A stretch of DNA of 64,000 bases, taken from the NCBI GenBank assembly GCA_026413225.1, contig CM048552.1, positions 163,692,053 through 163,756,052 on the forward strand. Direction: 5' to 3'. A program made the translations under genes and the position numbers. The notes below the pieces were generated by a model that worked only from the letters and a program-made list of their open reading frames with translations, was not told where the DNA came from and did no database searches. Shown piece by piece: positions 46,265-58,560 of the stretch. The first letter of the stretch is position 1. Each line of letters opens with the position of its first letter. This stretch comes from Otis tarda (taxonomy: Eukaryota > Chordata > Aves > Otidiformes > Otididae).

Positions 46265-46737
46265 GTCCTGTCTGCCTGTCAGGCCTGTCCCAGGGAATGT
46301 GGGGTGTGATTCCAGTAGTCTATCTGTCTCTTGGACTTCCTGATACTCCTTGACCTACTCACCTCCTTCTGGAGCTCTGTCACTAAGCAAAGGATGTCCT
46401 TTACCTGAGCACACGTGTCCTCACTACTGTTGTTGAATAATGACATAAGAGCAGGGCACACTCTGCAGACTGGGTGGCAGAAGGTTTCCACCGGAGCTGT
46501 GTCTGGGAAGGTGCATCAGTCACAGTGGGTACAGAGTTTTGCTGCACTTCCCCTCAGGGTCTTCTTTTATGGCTGAGGAGGGGCTTGGCTGCCACTGCTC
46601 CTCACCTCACTCAGATCTTGTCAGCCCCTGTTGAGCTGTGGGCTCCTGGTGGTTCTCTCTGCTCCCCTGGGGTTTCTCTGGTTCAGGAAACCTCTCTGTA
46701 GACTGCCCCGCTGCAGATCGTGCTGGCATTGGAGTTG
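46265..46737 (-). mobile_element. CR1 LINE 5' fragment with ORF1
   Basis: Minus-strand sequence that I read as the CR1 5' UTR end and ORF1 start. A GC-rich leader occupies 46737-46580. A coding piece (46491-46279) follows with cysteine-rich pairs (CHPVCRVCPAL), an acidic stretch and the heptad-like [20 protein letters not shown] segment ending [12 protein letters not shown], which matches my memory of CR1 ORF1. ORF1 products are RNA-binding partners of the LINE RNA. CR1 copies are nearly always 5'-truncated, so a 5' fragment is rare. Confidence 0.65.
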
Positions 46738-46754
46738 CTTATTGAGTTATATAT

Positions 46755-47283
46755 CAATGAATCATAGAACAGTTTGGGTAGGAAGGGACCTTTAAAGGTC
46801 TTCTAGTCCAACTCCCCTGCAAGGAGTGGAGACATCTCCAACAAGATCACGTTGCTCAGAGCCGCATCCAACCTGGCCTTGAACACTTCCAGGGATGGGG
46901 CACCCACCACCTCTCTGGGCAACCTGTTCCAGTGTTTCACCATCCTCAGTGTAAAAAAAACATGTCTTCCTTATATCCAGTCTGAATCTACCTCCCTCTG
47001 TTTTGAAACCATTACCCCTAGTCCTGTTACAAAAGGCCCTGCTAAAAAGTTTCTCCCCGTCTTTCTTGTAAGCCCCCTTCATGAACTGGAAGACTCCTGT
47101 AAGGACTCCCTGGAGACCTCTTCTCCAGGCTGAACAGACTCAACTCTCTCAGCCTGTCCTTATAGGAGAGGTGCTCCAGGTCTCTGATAATCTTTGTGGC
47201 CCTCCTCTGGACTCGCTCCAACAAATCTATGTCCTTCTTATGTTGGTGGCTCCAGAGCTGGACACGGTACTCATATGGAGTCA
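46755..47283 (-). mobile_element. CR1 LINE 3' fragment, minus strand
   Basis: The 3' tip is at 46757-46790 (ATCATAGAACAGTTTGGG on the plus strand). It runs through the 3' UTR to the ORF2 thumb (VQRRATKIIRDLEHLSYKD, near 47200) and ends abruptly at 47283 against a plus-strand CR1. Confidence 0.92.
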
Positions 47284-48768
47284 AGCGCGCCCTCAGTAAG
47301 TTTGCAGATGACACCAAGTTGAGCAGGAGTATTGAGCTACTTCAGGGTAGGAAGGAACTACAGAGGGATCTGATCAGGCTGGATCAATGGGCCAAGGCAA
47401 ATCGGACGAGATTCAACAAGGCTAAGTGCTGAGTTCTGTACTTAGGTCCCAATAATCCCATGCAGCTCTGCAGGCTTGGGGGATAGTGGTTGGAAAGCTG
47501 CCTAATGGAGGAGAACCTGGGAGTGTTGGTTAGCAGCCGGCTGAATATGAGCTGGCGGTGTGTCAAGGTGGCCAAGAAGGCCAATAGCATCCTGACTTTG
47601 GTTTAGCCCTAATCACCACACAGTTTCTTGCTCACCCTCCCCCTGCCCAGTGAGATGGAGGAGAGAACAGGGAAGAAAGGAAAACTCATGGGTTGAGATG
47701 AAGACAGTTCACTAGAACAGCAAAGGAAAACTACAATAATAACAGAATACAAGGATCCTGAAATATACAAAATGAACAATGCACAATTTCTCACCACTCA
47801 ATGTTCCAAGGTCCTATACAGCCTGTCCCAAGCAGTGATCACAGAAACAAAAACAAGTAGCAAGCAAAGGAGCGAGAGAGGGGGAGAGAGCGATGCCCAC
47901 CCCCAGCCAACCCCAACTTAAGTACTAACCATGATGTTTACAGGATGGAATACATTTTTTGGCCAGTTTGGGTTAATTATTCTGGCTATACCCCTCCCAG
48001 CTTGCTGCACCTGGACATTAGCAAGACCTGGAAAGCCCGACAGTGTCCTTGGTCTCATTAGCAATAAGTCATAACATCAGTGTATTTATCTACATTCTTC
48101 ATGTACAAAATATGAAACACGCTGGCTACTGAGAGGAAAATTAACTCCATCCCTGTCAAAACCAGGATACTTGCATCAGAAATAGTGTGGCCAGTAGGAC
48201 TAGGGAAGGAATCATACCCCTCGGCACTGTTGAGGCCGCACCTCGAATACTGTGTCCAATTTTGGGCCTCTTACTACAAGACATTGAGGTGCTGGAGCAT
48301 GTTCAAAGAATAGACACAAAGCTGGTGAAGTGTTTAGAGAACAAGTGTTATGAGGAGTGGCACTGGGAACTGGGGTTGTTTTTGTCTAGAGAAAAGGAAG
48401 CTCAGGGAAGACCTTATTGCTCTCTACAACTACATAAAAGGACATTGTAGTGAAGTGGATGTCGGTCTCTTCTGCCAAGTAACAAGTGATAGGATGAGAG
48501 GAAGGGGCCTCAAGTTGTGCCAGAGGAGGTTTAGATTGGATATTAGGAAAAGTTTCTTCATGGAAAGGGTTATCAAGTATTGGAACAGGTTTCTCAGGGA
48601 AGTGGTTGAGACATAATCCCTGGAGGTATTTAAAAGACATGTAGACGTGCTGTTTAGGGACATGATTTAGTGGTGGACTTTGCAGTGCTACGTTCACAGT
48701 TGGACTTGGTGATCTTAAAGATCTTTTCCAACCTCAATGATTCTATGTTTTTATGATTCTATATTTAT
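47284..48768 (+). mobile_element. CR1 LINE, plus strand, split by family 2 LTR
   Basis: Blocks 47284-47598 and 48169-48768 are collinear. The first starts near RT motif C (KFADDTKLS) and ends in the KKANSILT thumb region. The second continues with RNSVASRTREGI and goes to the 3' UTR and its ATTCTATG end. Stops and frame changes are present throughout. Its subfamily resembles that of the copy at 30661-31805. Confidence 0.9.
47599..48168 (-). mobile_element. ERV solo LTR, family 2 copy c, inside CR1
   Basis: On the plus strand it reads TGGTTTAGCCCTAATC to CAAAACCAGGAT. ACTT on both sides (47595-47598 and 48169-48172) is a likely short target duplication, and the CR1 reads through cleanly when it is removed. 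The terminal CA has mutated. The TATA region is degenerate (CTTAAGTACT). It is a diverged copy of the family at 6692 and 39811. Confidence 0.85.
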
Positions 48769-48771
48769 ATG

Positions 48772-49922
48772 TGTTCTAGTTTTGTTTAGTAAGGGGGGGC
48801 CTAAGGTGGTAGCTTCTGTAGGAAACTGCTAGAAGTTGCTCCCCTTTGTTCAGTGGACTCGGCCGGGCTGAAGGCAGACCCGCTGCTGGCCAAGGCCAAG
48901 CCAATTGGTAGCAGAATGTTCCATGATAATGCCTCTGCAATAATGTATTTAAGAAGGGGAAAAGAGAAAAAAAAAAAAGAGAGAAGATGTGAAGCAGCTG
49001 AGCCTGGGCAGAGAGGGGGAGGTGCGAGCCCTGTGGGCCTTGCAGGCCTCATCCTCTGGCCTCCCGCTGGGCGGACGACTGGGCCTGACTCAGCCCAGCC
49101 CGGCTGCAAGAAGTGGAGAGGAGATGAGAAGTGAATGAGATGTAAAAAAGATCCTGAGAGGCATCTGCCAGCCTGTTGTGAAGAATTTTTCTTCTGAGAG
49201 GAACGGCTGCAAACGCCAAGGTCAGTTCAGAAGGAGGGGGAGGAGTAATGTGGCTCCTAGCCAAAATTCCCCTGCAGCCTGTGGTGATAACCATGGTGGA
49301 GCAGGTTGTCCCGCTGCAGTCCATGGAGGTCCACGGAAGAGCAGAGATCCACCTGCAGCCTGTGGAGGACCCCACGCTGGGGCAGGTGGAGGCCTGAAGG
49401 CGGCTGTGGCCCGTGGAGGGCCCACTGGGACAGCTGTTCTAGAGGGACTGCACCCCGTGGAAGAGATGACCCACGCTGGAGCAGTTTCACAAAGGTTTTG
49501 TGGCCTGTGGGAGGGACCCCACAATGGAGCAGGGGAGGAGTTCTTCCCCCGACGATGATGCAGCAGCGTAAAACAAAGCGTGATGAACTGACGGCGACCA
49601 CCATTCCCTCTTCCCCCCTGTGCCGCTCAGGGAGGGAAGGTAGTAGAGATAATGTTAAGCCTGGGAAGAGGGAGAGGTGGGGCGGGGGGGGGAAGTTATC
49701 TTTTCCCCTCTCTCATTATCCTGCTAGTTTTAGAAATAAATGAATACTTTTCCCCAAGTCAAGTCTGTTTTGCCCATAACAGTAACTTTAAAGATTTCTC
49801 CCCGTCCTTTTCAAACCTTGAGCTGTTTTTTTTATATTATGTCCCCCTATTCTCTCAGAGGGTGGGAGGTATGAGAGAGAGAGACTGCGTAGTCTGGTGC
49901 GGATCAGCGCTGAACTACAACA
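48772..49922 (+). mobile_element. ERV LTR, family 1 copy E
   Basis: Starts TGTTCTAGTTTTG and ends GAACTACAACA. CCAATTGG, TATTTAAG (48946-48953) and AATAAA (49735-49740) are in the family order. The flanks ATATG and TCTGC do not match. It lies exactly between a CR1 tail and a 5'-truncated family 3 LTR, so a deletion next to the insertion is likely. Copies B and E and the relic of D share the extra GAAGAAYTTTTCTT-like or related variants near the middle to differing degrees. Confidence 0.9.
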
Positions 49923-50443
49923 TCTGCTTCCTACACTGCCTTGCCAGTGAGTAGTCTGGGGATGGGTCAGAGGTTGGGAGGAGACACAGCTGGAACAGCT
50001 GAACACAACTGACCAGAGGATGTCCCTGCTCATTCCAGGAGAGTTGGACTAGATGACCTTTAAAGGTCCCTTCCAACCCAAACTATTCTATGGTTCAATG
50101 ATATACCATATGACATTATGCTCAGCAATAAAAGCAGAGAGAAGAAGGAGGAAAAGGGAGACATTTGGAGTTAGAGCATCTGTCTTCCCAAGTAATCGTC
50201 ACATGTGATAAAGCCCTGTTTTCCTGGAGATGGCTAAACATCTGCTTGCCAATGGGAAGTAGTGAATGAATTCCTTATTTTGCTTTGCTTGCACATCCAG
50301 CTTTTACTTATTAAACTGTCTTTATTTCAATACACAAGTTGTTTCACTTTTACACTTCCTAGCCTCTTCCAGATTCCACTGAGGAGGGAGTGAGGGAGTG
50401 GCTGTGTGCTGCTTAGCTGCCTAACGACTCAAACTAGAACACA
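49923..50443 (+). mobile_element. ERV LTR, family 3, 5'-truncated, with CR1 tip inside
   Basis: Blocks 49923-50017 and 50100-50443 match the family 3 LTR also seen reversed at 59158-60916: the CATATGACATTATGCTCAG block, CAATAAAAGC, the CTTTATTTCAATACACAAG region and an end near CTAGAACACA. A CR1 3' tip of about 82 bp interrupts it. The LTR start is missing at the junction with copy E. Confidence 0.8.
50018..50099 (+). mobile_element. CR1 3' tip inside LTR
   Basis: GATGTCCCTGCTC, GTTGGACTAGATGACC and TTCTATGGTTCAATGAT are the last CR1 blocks. It is a heavily truncated LINE insertion, or a retained fragment, within the family 3 LTR. Confidence 0.85.
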
Positions 50444-52504
50444 CATGCAGAAAAAAATAGAGCCCCATCACTCAGGGGGAAAAAAAAAGGAGTACAGTTC
50501 AATAAGAACAGATATACCACTGTGATCCAGGTACATGGTCACACAACAGTACTAACAATCCATTTACATACGACTCATTATGTTTAGCCTTTGTTATTTG
50601 TCTTCCTATGCTTTTTCATCCCTGATCCACCTTGATCTTTCCCTTTCCCTACCTTCCTCTAAATACTCCATAATATTCCTCACATTCCCACAATCTGCTG
50701 GAAAACATCCCATAAGAAGTTTTATACAATCCCTAGATGCCTTTTCCCCTGAATCCTGTTCTCCTGCAGAAAATAACACTTCCAGTCTGCAAGGTGATCC
50801 TTTAAGTGAATATTTTCTTTGTCTGACTCCTCTTGGGATTCATGTGTGGGCCACATGATAGGAGTAGGAATGGTTCATTGTTCTCCTTGATGGTACTGAG
50901 AGCAGCCAGGTCACAGTCCTCTCTGTTCTCTGAGAAACCCAGGTTACTGGGGCTCCTTTGCCTGTCCTTATTTCTCTAATCCTCACTGAGCCTTTGTGTT
51001 TATGGTGATTGGCCTTTAATCACATAATCTAATGGTAAAGAAAAAAGACAAGAAGACTACAGTCTTGCAGATGGGGATCTGATGCGTTTTTAATGCTTAG
51101 GAAAGAAAAAACTACCTTGTGCCTTGAGAACTTATTTTCTAGAAGTGCATGGGGTCTCTTTTTACAGCTTTATTAGCAATCTGGAGCAGGATTAAAAAGC
51201 ATATATTTACCAAGTAGAGTGTTTTCAGTATTAACTGTACTTGTGGACAAGATACTTGAGGAAATAATTTAGTGGTGTTGGTGCAATCATTTTCTAATCT
51301 GAACAGAAAGATCTGCTGGATATGTATATGTCATAAACTGAAAGTCATGTGTTCATCCTTTCTATTTAACTATACAGAACTACTGAGAGTTTCTTAGCCA
51401 GTGGATTTTCTTCTAATAAAAACAGTAACTTAAGTTTCATCATAAGCTATGATCAAATGTTAAACCGAAGACGATTTGTTTTCCACATCTTGTATAACAA
51501 TTAAATGGAGAAATGTTTTTCTTTCACTGGGAGTTATCAGCATGGTTCAGAGGAAAGTTTGTACCTGCTTGCAAAAAAAAATGTGAGTTGAATTGTTCTA
51601 TTGTTAATGGAACATTACTTTATGTATGTCCCAGTCCTGTTCTGATTTTGAAAATGTACCTTACTATTGAATTCACACAGAAAAGTACTTTCCTTAAGTG
51701 CTAGGTTTTGTTAAAAGAAAAAAATAAATTTGCAATTGAAAAAAAAAGTATATGAATTCTATACAGTTTCATGCAAGTTCATTAGACTTTTAAATTCAAA
51801 ATGGAAGCAATATTATATGTTTCATATGTGTACTTCATATTTCATAATGTCAAAATTGTGATACAGCTCCTCAATATGAAACAAATGCTTCATTAATTCA
51901 TTAACATTTACTTTACCTCATGATATATTCAGTACAGAATAGACAACTGCATGTAACAGGTTTTGTTCATTGATGTTTGCTTATTTTATTTATTCTTAGA
52001 TTATTTTTTTTGTGGTACAGACAGCATCTATGTGAAAATGCAGGCCTAGATTCTTAGATTTGCTTTCATACAGTCTGACTCAGATGAATAAGGTAGGCAC
52101 GTTGTCACCCTTGGTACATTAATGTACACATGTAAAACAATATGCAAAATATGAATCAGCCCTTAGAAATATCTCCTGCTACTACACATGGAACGTAAGA
52201 GGGCTATTGTTGCTTATTGAGGGATAACATTTAAAAATTTAAAAGAATACTTCATTCTGCTTAAAGAACAAACTACAATATTTGGAATGTCTTTCTTCAG
52301 TAAGCTTAGAGCTATTTTTATATTTATCTATGTGTATTCTTTAGGAAAAACTGAAGAAAACTAATTAGAAATTCCATTAGAAGACTAATGGAAATTTCCA
52401 CATTCGCTTAGTTTGCCATCTGTATTTGAAAACAAAACATGTGTGAACAGCTGTTAGGCCAAAACGTGCAAAATCTTAATAAAGAAAAAATACTACTCTT
52501 ACAT
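50444..52504. other. AT-rich unique-looking sequence
   Basis: No supported gene. A pyrimidine-rich open frame of 92 codons at 50580-50858 has no recognisable domain. Confidence 0.5.
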
Positions 52505-52619
52505 TGTCGTAGTTCAGCCCTGATTGGGACCAGACTACACAGTCTCTCTCTCACTCCCCCTCACCTTCGTACAGAAGCTACCACCTTAGGCCCTCCCCTC
52601 ACTAAACAAAACCAGAACA
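52505..52619 (-). mobile_element. Internally deleted family 1 LTR (copy F)
   Basis: On the plus strand it opens TGTCGTAGTTCAGCCC, like the 3' end of copy A. It jumps at about 52570-52575 (CTTCG/TACAGAAGC) straight to the 5' end block (GAAGCTACCACCTTAGG) and closes CAAAACCAGAACA. About 1 kb of the LTR, including CCAAT, TATA and AATAAA, is deleted while both termini stay. Confidence 0.92.
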
Positions 52620-52762
52620 GCAGAAAATACCTTGATGCTGTGCAAGCAATAACAAGAACTTGGATGTGTTGTCAACACTGTTTTGGTCACAAATCTAAAA
52701 GCCAGCACCATACAAGCTACTGTGAAGAAAATTAACATTATCCTAGCCAAAACCAGTACAAC
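52620..52762 (-). mobile_element. ERV LTR family 3 fragment
   Basis: Matches the 5' end of the reversed family 3 LTR at 60750-60916: GATGCTGTGCAAGCA, CAACACTGTTTTGG, GAAGAAAATTAAC and GCCAAAACCAGTACA. The rest of the element is missing, so copy F and the loss of the remainder are probably linked. Confidence 0.75.
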
Positions 52763-53110
52763 GAACATGAGTGGATGTCTCAGTGCCTCAGCAACTGGTG
52801 GAGAGTCCATGGGTCATAGGGGCCGATAGGTCTACACATGAGCAACTGGAGAGATGGGCTGTATTTCCCTAGGGAGTGTCAGCCTTGTGCTTGTGTATGT
52901 ATGTAATTCATGAGTAAACTTCAAGTCAGTAGCTTGAAGTCAGCAAGTAGGTGACAAGATGGTCTAGGAGTCAGATACTGGGGAGACTGTAGGTCTGATA
53001 ACTTCATAATTGGATGGGGCTATGAATCTCGGGGCATCATACATTTCAATGCCAGCAGCTTGAGAGATCTGGGGATCTGGGGCCAACTGCTGGGTAGACT
53101 GAGTGTCTAG
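52763..53110. other. Moderately GC-rich block, unidentified
   Basis: Richer in GC than its surroundings, with repeated words (GGGGATCTGGGG, AGGTCTGAT/AGGTCTACA, CTTGAAGTCAG/CTTCAAGTCAG). The style is that of old ERV-derived sequence, but I cannot assign it. Confidence 0.3.
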
Positions 53111-56100
53111 AGTTTATATTGCATATAAATACATGTACATGTATATGGATAGATATTGTTTCAGTAGACTTCAACCTTGATCAGTGGAGAGGAGAAAGCT
53201 CTCAGCCCATCCATGCTTATTTGAGTACTGTTTTTTTCTGTTTGTGTTGATCTATGCAGCTAGTCATGTGTATGTGCACTGTGCATGTGTGTATTCATGC
53301 ATGTGTGCCTATCAGGAATTCATGCTCACCCTTGCGGCTGGCTGGACCTAGGGACATGAAGCCACAGCGGCCTCATACTCATCAGGCTACTGGATTCAGC
53401 AGCCTCAAACACTTATACTGTTGATCCTGTTAAAAACCTTTTTTTTTTTTAATACAATCTTGCCCCCTCACTACTTCACCTTTGACTGCAGTGGAAAATG
53501 AGTACTATGATAAAACATTCATCTGATTTCAGGATTTTTATTGTGTGCATCACCAAGATTTCTAAATAAAATCCTCAAAAGCAGGTCATGAGCAGAATGT
53601 TATCTAGTTCTTACATCCTTAGTATATAAGACCTGGCTAGAGAATATAATTTTATGTATAGAAGTGGATAATTTTCTTTTTGCCTCAAAATAAAATTATA
53701 TTGTGAGAAACCTCACAACAGTTTTTTTTTTTCTCATGTCAACAGAAAGCTTTTTTCCTCCAGAAATTCCACAAACAGTGGGGTTGTACTGCAGAGAGCT
53801 TACTGCCTCTGGCATGACCATGTTTCCTGTTGGGATTCAGTGAAGTGAACTGGAAGAGGATGAATGAATTGGGCACAAAGACGATGTACTCCTGGTGAGT
53901 CCATTCATAGACTCAGCACAGCAGTCAAAAGCATTCTTTTCCAGGCAGCATGAGAAAAAATAATGCTAGGAGCTGGAGGAAAATTTTCTCTACATCTTCC
54001 CTTAGGACAAACACAATAACATTTTCATAACAGACAGAAATGGGGAAAGACATTTCTCATAATGATCTTATCAGATTATTATGGTTACAAAAAGCAAATG
54101 CTGATTGTTCATATCTCTTCAACAAAGGAGGCAAATGTCTCCAATGAAGAGCTATCTATCACCCTCTTCTTTTTTTCTAGATTAATGTTCCAAGTGTTTT
54201 CAAGAAGACTGAATCAGTTATAAGAAATCATGTAATGGTCTTCACAAAAAAGATAACATCCTTGCCATACTACTATTGTTCCTTGGAGGGAAAGGCTACA
54301 TACATCTGTACACTAAAATTACATTTATTTCTACTTGATAGCATGAAAAGAGCCTTTGACATGATGAGAAGTGTTACTTTGAAGTAAATTACTCTTTAGT
54401 AATACTAATTAAGTTTTCAATGACACTAAGAATTCACCTCAAAGGAAAACATTATTTATGAAGCACTCAGGAAATCATTATAATCTGAAATCTATTGCTT
54501 TCTCAGAGTGGAAGATTCAAAAACTTTCACAGAAAGATGTTACTGGCATCACTTATTCTTTAACTTTGACAGTTTCAAGGAAGTTGGCATATATTTTGGT
54601 AGAAGAATGCGTTGAATAATTGCAACAGTAATAGGATTAGTTCGAGTATTCCAGATAATGAACAATGTTTCATAGTATAAAACTATGAACTTCTGAACTA
54701 ACGATGAGGGCTACTTTTATCCACTCCAAATTCTAGCTCACTTCCTGACACAGTTCTTCCAAGAGTCAGCCAATGTTTTCTTCAGAGTATTGGGAGAGGC
54801 TTTCAAAAAAGGTGGAGCTGCTTTGATGTCTGAGTTATGCACTGAAAGTTGAATTAGCCAATTCAACGATGCAGAATAGCTCTACTTTCTCTCCTCTGGC
54901 AGACATGTCTCCCCGGGGTTGAAGTGGGGGTGTCTAATTGAATTATTTCCTCATTCAGCTCAAATAGAGCAGATATGTAGTTAAAATCTAGAATATTTGT
55001 TGTTCAATGCATGTTGTGATTATTCATCAGAATTTAAATACTAGACATAATTCAATCCAAGAATTCATTTACATTGAAAATATTAATGTTAATATTATCA
55101 AACTTAACTTTCAAGTTGTCTTGAAAGTGTTACATAAAGAAATTTATAAAAGTGAAGACTATTCTTAATGATCTATGTGAAAAGTTTGGACAGTTTCAAG
55201 GTACTCTCTCTTCTCTTCCCTTTCTATATATCACCTTTCCTCTACTTCTCACGTCTTTGTTGGTGAAACTGAAAAGTCCTGAAAGCTTTATCTGCCCTGT
55301 AGTTTCAAGAAACAGTTCTGTTACTTCAAACCACATTAGAAGTACAGAAGGTAAAAGAAAACGTATACAACATTGAGTCTCAATTGCAGGAAACTACTTA
55401 TCCTTCCCAAAAAAACCATCTCCCTAGATTAATTTGATACTAGACAGAGCAATTATATACCTCCTTCCTGTGCTTCAATTGATTGTAATCCAATGCCCAG
55501 CAATGTTGCTGCATAGCTGCATAATTTTGACTCAGATTCCTGTGAAAAAAATGCTGAGTTGTGAAAAGGATCTGTGACAAAGGACGCAGAGTACATATTT
55601 GCAAGAAGGGAAAGTAAAATTGCAGAGAAAGGTAACATTGTTAAGATGCAGGTAAGTGGAAGGTCAAGGACTCAAGACAATAAACAGTGACATTGAAAGG
55701 GAAAAACTAAAAGATTCAAAGGGTGGCAACTCAGCAACATCCAGGATCAAACTACTTCAAGGACCTCCTTTCTCTGCATGACAGTTACCTAGCCAGCAAA
55801 GAATCACCATAGATCTCACTGGGTTGCTGCGCATAACAGTGTTGAACCTTCTAGCTCATTAGTCCCAACTATATATGCAGCCAATAAGTTATTTGCTTTT
55901 TCTTTTTAATTTATTTATTACCTATTCACACAGTCTCTTAGTAGAAATTACCAAAAAAAAGGCCCAGGGTGGGAGGGTTACAAGGTTAGTAGAAGTCAAA
56001 AAAATTTTAATTTGTATCAAGAGGAAAATGCTAAAGAGGAAAAAAAACCTGAAAGAAATGAGGAGGGGTATAAAATCTATGTGTTTCAGAAACGGCTGAA

Positions 56101-58025
56101 TTAATGAAGTCCTTTATGAAATCAGCATTTAACAAGTAAAGATAGATTTGAGAGTTATGCATAATTCCAAAGTAACAAAAACTTTGTCAATACATAATTT
56201 GATAAGAAGCATTTGAGGGAGTACAGTACTCTTAAATGAACCATGGTACCTACTGCTTGGCCTGGTTTATCTATGTTCCTTCATATCAAAGGTTATTAAG
56301 CCACTGCAAATTACTTCTGAAAATCACAGACAGGTGAAGAGAAACTTTTTGGTTTCTGGAGGAAAATCATAGGTAGGATTTTATCTTTGGGGCTATCACA
56401 GACGCAGAATGCTGACTGTCTGCATAGCTGTGTCAATCCAGTGTTTGCTACCTACCTTGACCTTTTTAAGCCCATCAGCTTTATTCTATGCTCTATTCAT
56501 ATGCTAAATATGAATTACTGACACAGTAATGTTGACCTAACAGAATTAAAGATACTTCTTTGATATTTTAATAGAGGAAATCTCACTGATATATAAACTG
56601 GTCCATCTTCTGTTTAAATTCTACAATCATTTTTGTCTCCTTATTTTTCAGAAATTATACAATATTTAAATATACATTCCTAATATAAAACTAAATATTA
56701 GAAATTTGACTGTAGGTGAAATTTCTAAAACACTGTAAGTATCTTTTATGGGCAAAATTTTATTAAATTCCTGGTATAATCGGTATTTTGAAAAAAAAAG
56801 CTCACTTAAAGAGAAAAAGATTATGTTCCAAATATGAGTAACAGGTAGTCTGAAAGAGGTCATGGTCATTTTTCTAAAAATGTAGCAACAGACTATACAC
56901 AGTGCAAAATGAGATTTAATCTAACTTTCCTGTAATCACTTTTCTCTAATTTGTTAGCACAGGCTTTAACCTGGTTTAGAGTTCAATGCAATCACAAGCC
57001 ATGGATTTACCTCTTTCCCTGAGGTAACTTTTTATCATACTGGATACCTCAGAACATTAAACAAAATGTTAAACATCAATTTTATACACATTACTAGTAT
57101 TACACCTGACATCAAAGGTTACCTTATTGACATTAATTTAAATTAATTCCATGCTTTAAAGAAGGATGTTGTGATGAATTTTGTATTATAGAATATGTGA
57201 AGAATATGTTTTTCTGGTATTTATTTTAGAAGTTGTTATTCTAGTATTTATTTTAGATAAAAGTAGAATAAATAAGGTATGTAAGCTTTATCTTAACTCA
57301 AAGGGAATAGTCATAATTTTTAAAAAACTAGGTTCAGTGAAAATAGATTATTTCATTAACTGAGATGTAAAAGTACAGTAAAAGATAGGTGTGGAGTATA
57401 TATTTAAATAAGAAAAAAAAAAAGTGTTAACAAAAGCTTCAAATCAGAAGAATATTTCTCATCCATCCTAAAAATGTCTGTCTTCAAAAAGTTTCAAAAT
57501 ATTAATGACTAAAGCTTGATATTGTGGGTGAGTATGTAGAGTTTTACACTCCATAGTTTAAGACATTATTAAAACACTGAAAATATCATCCCAACCTCTA
57601 AGTCAGCCTGTTTCAACAAGTACTGAAATCAATTAGGCTATTCTTATGCTTTAAATTAAGTATACGTTTAATTTTGAGGTGATGGATCTCTTAGAAGCAG
57701 TAGGATCGTTTGAAGACCTTGTGAAACCACAACCCCTGCTTTTGAATATAAGAAGTATGCCTCCACAGTGTAATTCCAATAACAAGAAAAAAAAGGGGCA
57801 GTGGTTTTGGTATGCGTTTTGGTGTGCCCCGGGGATTTATTACAGCATAGTTGAATGGTTCAGCCACCAAATCTTCTATCTAAGATCAGCAGAAAAAAAA
57901 AGTGCTGAGAACCTCTTCTGGTCTTTCACAGGTAATTAAGTATAGCATCCTGAATTAATGGTTCTGCTAATACATACTTCATATAATCTGGCATTGCCAT
58001 TTGAACTAGAAATATCAGAAATGCT
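53111..58025. other. Long AT-rich unique-looking block
   Basis: About 4.9 kb with no recognised gene or repeat family; poly-T runs lie near 53440 and 53720. Open frames are short and motif-free. Confidence 0.55.
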
Positions 58026-58560
58026 ATTTCATAAACTCATAGACTCATAGAATCTTTAAGGTCAGAAAAGACCTCTAAGATCATCAAGTCTAATAATCAA
58101 CTTAACCATGACCACCATGTCCACTAAATCATGTCCTGAAGTGTCGTGTCTACATAATTTTTTTTTAACACCTCCAGGGATGTGACTCCACCACTTCCTT
58201 TGGCAGCCTGTTCCAATGCCTGACCACTCTTTCAGTTAAAAAAATGTCTCCTAATATGCAACGTAAACCTCCCCTGCCACAACTTGAGGCCATTTCCTCT
58301 CATGCTATCATTAGTTACTTGGGAGAAGAGAGCAACACCCACCTCCCTGCAGCCTCCTTTCAGGTAGTTGTAGAGAGCGATGAGGTCTCCCCCCAGCCTG
58401 CTCTTCTCCAGACTAAACAATCCAAGTTCCCTTAGCCGCTCGTCACAGGACTTGTTCTCCAGAACCCTCACCAGTTTCATTGCCCTTTTCTGGACATGCT
58501 CCAGCAACTCAATGTCCTTCTTGTAATATGGGGCCCAAAACTGAAAACAATATTCACTAC
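58026..58560 (-). mobile_element. CR1 LINE 3' fragment, minus strand
   Basis: The 3' tip is CATAGACTCATAGAATC at 58030-58050, followed by TCTAAGATCATCAAGTC and the ORF2 C-terminal tail (58232-58507 reads [16 protein letters not shown] then [12 protein letters not shown] on the minus strand). It belongs to the subfamily with the AAGACCTCTAAGATCATC end seen widely in birds. It is 5'-truncated near 58560. Confidence 0.93.
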
